Part shown: positions 1 through 4,873 of the stretch, piece by piece
How the letters are laid out: the number at the start of each line of letters is the position of its first letter
How positions within the stretch are numbered: the stretch's first letter is position 1
DNA from: Deltaproteobacteria bacterium
Lineage (GTDB): Bacteria; Myxococcota_A; UBA796; GCA-2862545
Assembly: GCA_019307545.1 (NCBI GenBank)
Contig: JAFDJI010000301.1
Location: 1 to 5,383, forward strand
Reading direction: 5' to 3'
DNA length: 5,383 bases
Position numbers and translations under genes: made by a program
Notes under the pieces: model-generated
The model's database searches: none
Told to the model about the DNA's origin: nothing
Seen by the model: the letters and a program-made list of their open reading frames with translations, nothing else

Positions 1-441
1 CCCGTCCAAGCGCACCAGGTCGTAGAACCCGCCGGAGGCCTTGTAGCAGCCGAGAAACATCGCGGCGCCCAAGAACGCCGTCACGGTGGATCCGCCGTGG
101 TGGCGGACCACCCGTACGATGGCACCCGCTGCCGCCAGGGTACCCGCCAGGCTGACGGCACGCCCCAATCCATACCCGAGCCCGAAGACCTTCCCCAGAG
201 CGGCGAGGACAGAGGCATACCCGGCCGGGTAGATGAACGGAATGAACTCACGCCCCGGCTCGGCGTAGAGGGGAAGCCCCTGCTGAAGGCGCCAGGAGTG
301 CACCAGCATCCCGCCCTCCATCCACTCCAGATCGAAGGGGTACACAAAGCGCCCAGCCCAGATGGCCGCCAGGTGCGCGACCAGCACCACGGCGGCGACC
401 ACCGGGATGGCCAGGGCAGCCGTCTTGGTCCAGGGTTTCAT
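1..441 (-). CDS. GT-C family membrane glycosyltransferase (family 39-like), N-terminal part
   Basis: This gene is read on the minus strand from the ATG at 441 and stays open to the left edge, giving 147 residues; the C-terminal part lies outside the window. A hydrophobic first membrane segment (about residues 7-29) is followed by an extracytoplasmic loop with PFDLEWMEGGM (35-45), LYAEPG (58-63) and FIPFIYPAGY (66-75). Further hydrophobic stretches lie near 76-90, 93-112 and 119-134, and then YDLVRLDG (140-147). An acidic motif in the first outside loop, an aromatic/Pro-rich second part and a later D-x-x-R-x-D are what I recognise in GT-C enzymes related to family 39, which transfer a sugar from a polyprenyl-phosphate donor at the outer face of the inner membrane. 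An AAGGG ribosome-binding site lies 7 bases upstream. It diverges from the nucleotidase gene. The donor, acceptor and total length cannot be judged; a non-enzymatic GT-C relative is possible. Confidence 0.75.
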   Translation of the reverse strand, partial: MKPWTKTAALAIPVVAAVVLVAHLAAIWAGRFVYPFDLEWMEGGMLVHSWRLQQGLPLYAEPGREFIPFIYPAGYASVLAALGKVFGLGYGLGRAVSLAGTLAAAGAIVRVVRHHGGSTVTAFLGAAMFLGCYKASGGFYDLVRLDG

Positions 442-448
442 CGGGCGG

Positions 449-453
449 CCCTT
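449..453 (-). promoter_or_regulatory. Ribosome-binding site of the GT-C gene
   Basis: Read on the minus strand this is AAGGG, seven bases before the ATG at 441. It supports that start, which also begins directly before a good first membrane segment. Confidence 0.5.
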
Positions 454-480
454 AACCCCCCTGCCCTCACGCGGTTAGAT
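452..480 (+). promoter_or_regulatory. Possible sigma70-like promoter for the plus-strand genes
   Basis: TTAACC (452-457) and TTAGAT (475-480) are separated by exactly 17 bases. They match four of six bases of the -35 consensus TTGACA and three of six of the -10 consensus TATAAT. A start about seven bases later would leave a leader of roughly 25 bases before the nucleotidase ATG. The match is weak and promoter consensus in GC-rich bacteria is loose, so the placement is only a suggestion. The -35 element would overlap the ribosome-binding site of the divergent gene. Confidence 0.2.
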
Positions 481-500
481 CCACTCCCCATCCTCGCCGC

Positions 501-505
501 GGAGG
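501..505 (+). promoter_or_regulatory. Ribosome-binding site fixing the nucleotidase start
   Basis: GGAGG sits five bases before the ATG at 511. It selects this start over in-frame codons further upstream, which would run through the divergent gene and would not begin with a signal peptide. Confidence 0.8.
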
Positions 506-510
506 CGTAT

Positions 511-2271
511 ATGAGAACCGCATCGCTGATGGTCGCCCTGCTCGTCGCTTGCAAGCCGCCGGCCACGCCGACCGACGACCTGCCCGTCACGGTGACCCTC
601 GTGGCCATGAACGACTTCCACGGTGCCCTGTACGAGGAGGCCCTGCCCGGGGACCCGGAAACTGCAATCGGGGGACTGCCCTGGGTTGCCGGAGCGCTCG
701 ACACCCTGCGCGAGGAGGAGCCCGATTTGGTCCTCCTGGACGCAGGCGACATCTTCCAGGGGAGCTGGCCGGTGAACGCCACCCAGGGGCGCGGCGCCAT
801 CGACGCCCTGAACCTCATCGGGGTGGACGCGTCGGCGGTGGGCAACCACGACTTCGACTACGGCGGCGTGGAGGGGGGCCACCCCAAGCGGGGCGCCTTT
901 GAGGCGGCCGGCGAGCGCGCCCGGTTCGCCTGGCTGACCGCCAACATCCACGAGGCCGATGGAGAGCGGTGGCAGCCACCGGGGTTCGCCCCGTGGACGG
1001 TCATCGAACGCAAGGGGAAGCGACTCGGCGTGATCGGCCTCTCCACAACCGACACCCCCCAGACCACCCTGTTCGAGAACGTGGACGACCTCACCTTCGC
1101 CGACCCGGTCCAGAGCGTAGAGGCACTGCTCCCCGAGATCGAGGCCGCCGACGTCGATGCGCTGATCCTACTGGGACACCTCACCGGTCAGTGCGAACCC
1201 GAGGGCTACCTGGAGCTCGGCGAGCCCTGCATCCCCGATGAGGAGGTCGGGCAACTGCTCACCGAATTGCCGGAAGGCACCTTCGACGCGATGGTGCTCG
1301 GGCACACCCACACCCTGCTCGCACACCGAGTCGGGGACACGTTCCTCCTCTCGAGCCGAGCCCGCGGTCACGTGCTGGGCCGCCTCGATCTGGTCATCGG
1401 CAAGGATGGGGTGGAGCCGGACGCCTCCCGCCTCCACGAGCCGTGGGCGTTGACCCACGCCCCGGTCGACCCTGGATGCGACGAAGGAGCCTACGACCTT
1501 GCCGCGCGGGATCTGGGAGGACGCGAAGTGACGCCGAGCGCTCCGGCGCTGGAGTTGGTGCAGCGACTGGAGGCCGAGGCTGGAAGCCTGTGCACCGAGG
1601 TGGGTTGCGCCGCGACCCCCCTCCAGCGTTCCCGCACCGAAGAGTCCGAGATCGGCAACTTCGCGACCGATGCGATGGCCTGGGCCCTTCCCGAGGCCGA
1701 CATCGCGATCCAGAACTCGGGTGGGCTCAGGGCAAACCTCCCACAAGGGACGTTGCGCCGAGAGGACCTCCAGGCAGTCATGCCCTTCGACAACCGCATC
1801 CTGCTCCTGGAGATGACCGGGGCGCAGGTGGAGTCGATGTTCCGAATCGGCTCGTCGGGGGCGCACGGCATCCTGCAGGTGTCCGGGGCCCGCTACCACT
1901 TCGACCCCGATGTCACCAGCGGTACGGACCTGGATGGCGACGGCGAAGTCGCCGCCTGGGAGCGGAACCGGCTCTGCTCGGTGACCGTGGGCGACGAGCC
2001 GCTGGATCCGGCGGCGACCTACCAGGTCGCGATCACCGACTTCCTTCATGGCGGCGGTGACCACCTCGGGCCGGCCTTCGAGGGCGTCAGCGTGTCGAAG
2101 GAGGGGCCGTTGCTCCGCGAGGTCCTCTTCGACTACCTGCCCACGCTCGAACACTGCCTCGCCGAGGACGGTCCCCTGGTCGACCCCGACGCGCCACGGA
2201 TCTCGATCGCACCCTGCGATGCGGACCCGGCGGGCAGCGGCACCGGGAAAGCGGGTAGCCTTCCAGACTGA
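511..2271 (+). CDS. Lipid-anchored UshA-type 5'-nucleotidase / metallophosphoesterase
   Basis: The 586-residue product is predicted to hydrolyse nucleotides or related phosphoesters outside the cytoplasm. A very short signal (residues 1-13) ends in the lipobox L-V-A-C with Cys14 as the lipidated residue. The metallophosphatase domain (about 29-270) has a complete two-metal site: NDFHG (34-38), DAGDIFQG (77-84), GNHDFDYG (111-118), LGH (221-223) and GHTHT (264-268). His113 and Asp116 match the UshA catalytic pair. The 5'-nucleotidase C-terminal domain (about 368-530) has NSGGLR (402-407), PFDN (425-428) and FLHGGGD (511-517). By spacing, Arg407, Phe426, Asn428, Phe511 and Asp517 line up with UshA Arg410, Phe429, Asn431, Phe498 and Asp504. 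Length is close to UshA (550). Eight further cysteines allow four disulfides, as expected for an exported protein. Unusual is a perfect EF-hand loop at 473-484. Phosphoesterase class is firm; exact substrate (AMP, UDP-sugar, cyclic nucleotide) is not. Confidence 0.92.
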   Translation: MRTASLMVALLVACKPPATPTDDLPVTVTLVAMNDFHGALYEEALPGDPETAIGGLPWVAGALDTLREEEPDLVLLDAGDIFQGSWPVNATQGRGAIDALNLIGVDASAVGNHDFDYGGVEGGHPKRGAFEAAGERARFAWLTANIHEADGERWQPPGFAPWTVIERKGKRLGVIGLSTTDTPQTTLFENVDDLTFADPVQSVEALLPEIEAADVDALILLGHLTGQCEPEGYLELGEPCIPDEEVGQLLTELPEGTFDAMVLGHTHTLLAHRVGDTFLLSSRARGHVLGRLDLVIGKDGVEPDASRLHEPWALTHAPVDPGCDEGAYDLAARDLGGREVTPSAPALELVQRLEAEAGSLCTEVGCAATPLQRSRTEESEIGNFATDAMAWALPEADIAIQNSGGLRANLPQGTLRREDLQAVMPFDNRILLLEMTGAQVESMFRIGSSGAHGILQVSGARYHFDPDVTSGTDLDGDGEVAAWERNRLCSVTVGDEPLDPAATYQVAITDFLHGGGDHLGPAFEGVSVSKEGPLLREVLFDYLPTLEHCLAEDGPLVDPDAPRISIAPCDADPAGSGTGKAGSLPD

Positions 2272-2314
2272 GATCCTGGATGATCGCGCCGTGATAGCGG
2301 GTTTTCCTTGCCAG

Positions 2315-3487
2315 ATGACTGCTTCCTTCCCGTGGCTGCTGTTTCTCCTCGTGCCGCTGGCGCGTGGCGCAGTCGATTGTCCCGAAGGGAGCTGGGTCGC
2401 TGGAGCGGACCCCCCCAGGGGCACAGAGCAATGGTGCGAGGCCTTCGGCCCCACGGGAGATCCCGTGCGCCAGGGCCCGGCGCAGACCTGGTCCGACGAT
2501 GGCAGTCTCGCCTCGGAGGGGTCCTACGCCGATGACACGAAGACCGGCACCTGGGTGGAGTACTGGCCGAGCGGCGTGAAGAAGAGTGAGGGGGCCTGGT
2601 CACGGGACCAACGCCAGGGGCAGTGGACCTACTGGTTCGAGAACGGCAACGTGGAGCGCACCGGCCGCTACCTGAACGACAAGGTGCACCAGGCCTGGGT
2701 CCACAACTACGAGACCGGCGGCACCTGGTACGAGGGAGAGTACCTCCTCGGGAAGCCGCATGGACACTGGGTCTACTACCACGAGGACGGCTCGCAGGAC
2801 GCCGAGGGCGACTTCCTCAATGGGGCCAAGTACGGACGGTGGGTCCACCTCCACCCGAATGGCGACGTCAAAGCAGAGGGCCGCTACACCGCCGGACTGC
2901 GGGACGGGGTGTGGGTCCACCACTACGAGGGTGGCCAGAAGGAACGGGAGGGCTCGTACCGGAGCGGACGGAGGACCGGCAGCTGGACCTTCTGGTTCCC
3001 CGACGGCCAGATCGACCGGCAGACCTCCTACGTCAACAACCAGCCGCATGGCCTGGAGACCATCTACTACCCGGCAGGCGAGAAGGAGGCGTCGGGTACG
3101 TGGGCCAACGGCGAGCGAGACGGGGAGTGGATCTACTGGTACGAAAACGGCATCCGCGAACGTCTGGAAACCTGGTCGATGGGAAAAAAGGAGGGCCGGT
3201 GGGTGAGTTGGTTCCCCGACGGCAAGCTGAGCTTCGAGGGTGATCTGGCCGCCGGACAGGAGCACGGCCGCTGGGTCCACCGCCACGCCAACGGCCAGGT
3301 GAAGTCGGACGGCTCCTTCGACCACGGCCGCCCGGTTGGTGACTGGGTGAGTTGGTACCCGAACGGGCAGAAGTCCAGCGAGGGCAGCTACGTCGACGGC
3401 CAGCGACACGGGACCTGGACCTACTGGAACGAGGACGGGACGGTGCGCGTGCGCGAGGAGTGGGTGAACGGGGAGCTACGCCGGTAG
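2315..3487 (+). CDS. Secreted YwqK/MORN_2-like repeat protein, fourteen 24-residue repeats
   Basis: The 390-residue product has a signal peptide (about 1-19, FPWLLFLLVPLARGA), a small cap with two cysteines (Cys22 in DCPEG and Cys41 in EQWCE, likely a disulfide), and then fourteen 24-residue repeats from 53 to 388. Each repeat reads roughly HG-x-W-V-x-W-x-P-N-G, four variable residues, E-G-x-Y, then x-x-G, as in the MORN_2 / COG2849 (YwqK) family. Such repeats form beta-hairpins stacked into an elongated sheet. No catalytic motif is visible. Automatic pipelines often name this family an antitoxin, but the signal peptide argues against a cytoplasmic antitoxin here; a binding or structural role in the envelope is an inference. 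I chose the ATG at 2315 because it begins directly before the signal peptide, although no good ribosome-binding site precedes it; an in-frame GTG at 2291 would add eight residues. The gene lies 43 bases after the nucleotidase. Confidence 0.88.
   Translation: MTASFPWLLFLLVPLARGAVDCPEGSWVAGADPPRGTEQWCEAFGPTGDPVRQGPAQTWSDDGSLASEGSYADDTKTGTWVEYWPSGVKKSEGAWSRDQRQGQWTYWFENGNVERTGRYLNDKVHQAWVHNYETGGTWYEGEYLLGKPHGHWVYYHEDGSQDAEGDFLNGAKYGRWVHLHPNGDVKAEGRYTAGLRDGVWVHHYEGGQKEREGSYRSGRRTGSWTFWFPDGQIDRQTSYVNNQPHGLETIYYPAGEKEASGTWANGERDGEWIYWYENGIRERLETWSMGKKEGRWVSWFPDGKLSFEGDLAAGQEHGRWVHRHANGQVKSDGSFDHGRPVGDWVSWYPNGQKSSEGSYVDGQRHGTWTYWNEDGTVRVREEWVNGELRR
2471..3478 (+). repeat. Fourteen in-frame 72-base coding repeats
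   Basis: The repeat array of the secreted YwqK-like protein spans 1008 bases, exactly 14 x 72, with no inserted or missing codon. The unit is visible at protein level (HG-x-W-V pairs and P/E-N/D-G turns), while the DNA of the units has diverged, so this is an old array and not a recent DNA amplification. Units 8 to 10 depart most: unit 8 has QTSY where E-G-x-Y is expected, unit 9 starts HGLETIYY without the usual Trp, and unit 10 has LETW. Confidence 0.85.
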
Positions 3488-3508
3488 CCCACGGATAGAC
3501 CACAGAGC

Positions 3509-4015
3509 ATGTCCATCGAGGTCCGCTGCCCCGGGTGTCACCGGGAAGAGGAGTGGCCGGTCGGGGAGACCGGCGAAGTGGTGGTCCGCCTGCCGGGCGG
3601 GCACCGGCGCCCCAAGGAGCACCTGGTCCTCGCGGCCTGGAAGACCGTGCATCGAGCAGCTGGGGATCCGTACCAAACCGTGGTCGGACGATGTCCGGCC
3701 TGTGACCAGCCCCTCGTCTCCTCGTCCTCCGAGGCGCCGACCTTCGCCTATGTGTTCGACCTGCAACCCGGGCAACTGGTCGTCGAAGGCGAAACGATCC
3801 ACGGGCCAGCCGGGACGATGTCGCTCGATGATGCCGATCGCTGGGTGCGTGAACATCTCCCACCTGCCTCGGAGTCCGGTGCGGGGTCCCTGGCCTTCAC
3901 CACAGTGGCCCTCGGGATTGCGGGGACCCTGCTCGGTTGCTGGGTGCTCGGGATCGTCTTCCTGGGATGGTTCTTCTGGTTCGGCGCCCGCACCGGGGAG
4001 CTGTTCGCGCGGTAG
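3509..4015 (+). CDS. Small zinc-ribbon protein with C-terminal membrane segment
   Basis: I do not recognise a named family. The 168-residue product opens with CPGC (Cys7, Cys10) and has CPAC at Cys62 and Cys65, a four-cysteine zinc-ribbon-like arrangement with an unusually long 51-residue spacer that contains basic and aromatic residues. A soluble part follows, with predicted strands at 78-97 and a short helix at 105-117. Residues 127-158 are strongly hydrophobic (LGIAGTLLGCWVLGIVFLGWFFWF), long enough for one long or two short membrane passes, and the tail ARTGELFAR is basic. No signal peptide is seen, so the zinc-ribbon part probably faces the cytoplasm. The start ATG is 21 bases after the previous stop, with only a weak GAG upstream, which suggests co-transcription. 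A metal-binding, membrane-tethered adaptor role is a guess from the layout. Confidence 0.75.
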   Translation: MSIEVRCPGCHREEEWPVGETGEVVVRLPGGHRRPKEHLVLAAWKTVHRAAGDPYQTVVGRCPACDQPLVSSSSEAPTFAYVFDLQPGQLVVEGETIHGPAGTMSLDDADRWVREHLPPASESGAGSLAFTTVALGIAGTLLGCWVLGIVFLGWFFWFGARTGELFAR

Positions 4016-4057
4016 CCCATCGGGAGGGGTAGGATGCAGGATGTCCGACGGAGCATC

Positions 4058-4063
4058 GGAGGA
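4058..4063 (+). promoter_or_regulatory. Ribosome-binding site of the DTG-linker lipoprotein
   Basis: GGAGGA ends three bases before the ATG at 4067, a slightly short spacing. A competing GGAGG at 4023-4027 lies six bases before another in-frame ATG at 4034, so the start of this gene is not settled by the ribosome-binding site alone. Confidence 0.5.
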
Positions 4064-4066
4064 CCC

Positions 4067-4828
4067 ATGCGTGTTGTCGCAGGGTTGTGCGTCACTCTCC
4101 TCCTGGCGGCCTGCCACCCCAACGGGGAAGACACCGGGGATACCGGCGACACCGGGGATACCGGCGATACCGGCGATACCGGGGACACCGGCGACACCGG
4201 GGTCTCGGTCCCGCTCGAAGGCTACGGCGCGATCTCCGGGGACTGCGGGGTGCTGGACGAAGGCGAGTGGGGCGCCAGCGACCCGTTCTTCTTCCGGAAC
4301 GCCATCACCTTCGATACCGCCTTCGACCCCATCCTGCTGTCCGAAGGGGGCCAGGAGGTGATCGAGGACGACAACCTCGGGGGCAGCTCCATCAACTCGG
4401 AAGCGATGGCCTACGAGATGCTGTACCGATGCGAGTTGGCGGTGCTTCTGCTCACCGAGGGCGAGGTGACCTACGACAACGCGGGGGGGAAGAAGACCGA
4501 CTTGGTGCTCGACATCGACAGCCGGCGAATCGGGGTCAGTGTCACCCGGGCCGTCGAATGGCCCCGAGACGATCCCTACACCCTCGAGGATGCGCAGGAC
4601 CTGCTGTCGAAGAAGCTTGGAGACGTCCTGCTGAGCAGCGAAAACGTCTCCGAATCCGACGCCTGGGAGCGGCAACTCCTGAGTGTGCTCGCGTACACGG
4701 AAGAGCACGCGGCCCGTCTCCAGGAGGCCTGGGCCACGCAAGCCCTGGACGCGGTGCGCGCCAACACCGGGGTGATGGTCACCGCCACCGGGGACGGCGA
4801 CGCGTTCATCTACGAAAACGAGTGGTGA
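4067..4828 (+). CDS. Lipoprotein with (Asp-Thr-Gly)8 linker and uncharacterised domain
   Basis: The 253-residue product has a short lipoprotein signal (1-15) ending in L-A-A-C with Cys16 as the lipid site. His17 at +2 is not the aspartate that retains lipoproteins in the inner membrane in Escherichia coli, so outer-membrane location is likely. Residues 22-45 are eight Asp-Thr-Gly units, a flexible acidic spacer. The folded part (about 50-253) has Cys60 and Cys122 (possible disulfide), a helix with SEAMAYEML (111-119), strands TDLVLDID (144-151) and IGVSVTRAV (155-163), a helix AQDLLSKKLGDVL (176-188), then WERQLLSVLAY (200-210) and a C-terminal strand GVMVTATGDGDAFIY (235-249). I believe similar proteins occur in other environmental Myxococcota but know no function. 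The order helix-strand-strand-helix resembles a PD-(D/E)XK fold with catalytic positions lost. The in-frame ATG at 4034 would add eleven residues; I prefer 4067 because it gives a standard-length signal. Confidence 0.85.
   Translation: MRVVAGLCVTLLLAACHPNGEDTGDTGDTGDTGDTGDTGDTGDTGVSVPLEGYGAISGDCGVLDEGEWGASDPFFFRNAITFDTAFDPILLSEGGQEVIEDDNLGGSSINSEAMAYEMLYRCELAVLLLTEGEVTYDNAGGKKTDLVLDIDSRRIGVSVTRAVEWPRDDPYTLEDAQDLLSKKLGDVLLSSENVSESDAWERQLLSVLAYTEEHAARLQEAWATQALDAVRANTGVMVTATGDGDAFIYENEW
4130..4201 (+). repeat. Eight tandem 9-base units encoding Asp-Thr-Gly
   Basis: The unit is GAYACCGGS, repeated eight times without interruption inside the lipoprotein gene. Units differ only at two synonymous positions (GAC or GAT; GGG or GGC), and the amino-acid sequence is invariant. 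Since the unit is a multiple of three, gain or loss of copies would lengthen or shorten the surface linker without a frameshift. Confidence 0.95.
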
Positions 4829-4856
4829 GCCGCCGGGGCGCACAGCTGGCCCGGAG

Positions 4857-4873
4857 CCCGCAAGGGATGCGGG
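4857..4873. terminator. Small hairpin between convergent genes, possible bidirectional terminator
   Basis: CCCGCA (4857-4862) and TGCGGG (4868-4873) form a perfect six-base-pair stem around the loop AGGGA. It lies between the lipoprotein stop (4828) and the stop of the opposing gene (4876-4874), directly abutting the latter. A second, weaker stem is possible between CCGGG (4833-4837) and CCCGG (4850-4854). Neither strand has a T-run after the stem, so intrinsic termination would be weak; a Rho-assisted end or a chance hairpin is also possible. Confidence 0.35.

Noticed and set aside
81..347. Minus-strand open frame of 88 codons
   Set aside because: It lies in a different frame within the GT-C gene and is Arg/Ser/Trp-rich without any domain; the GT-C frame has clear membrane segments and family motifs.
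97..510. Upstream in-frame extension of the nucleotidase reading frame to 97
   Set aside because: It would run antisense through the GT-C gene, the added residues are low-complexity GC-rich translation, and the true start at 511 has GGAGG five bases upstream and opens directly into a lipoprotein signal.
2048..2314. Upstream in-frame extension of the repeat protein into the nucleotidase gene
   Set aside because: The stretch overlaps the well-conserved C-terminus of the nucleotidase in another frame and its translation is Arg/Ser/Pro-rich; the signal peptide begins at 2315.
2272..2314. Possible terminator between nucleotidase and repeat-protein genes
   Set aside because: I found no stem longer than about four base pairs followed by a T-run; TTTT at 2302-2305 is not preceded by a convincing hairpin.
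1168..2454. Long minus-strand open frame (428 codons)
   Set aside because: It is antisense to the nucleotidase, whose catalytic motifs are intact; long antisense frames are common in GC-rich DNA and this translation shows no domain or signal.
3482..4019. CGGTAGCCCA occurs at the stop codons of two successive genes (3482-3491 and 4010-4019)
   Set aside because: A 10-base match is expected by chance several times in a window of this size, and both simply contain an Arg codon plus TAG; no wider homology surrounds them.
3476..4843. Long minus-strand open frame (455 codons) with repeated Gly-Val-Ala-Gly-Ile-Pro-like sequence
   Set aside because: The repetitive part is only the antisense reading of the Asp-Thr-Gly tract, and the rest is antisense to the zinc-ribbon gene and the lipoprotein gene.
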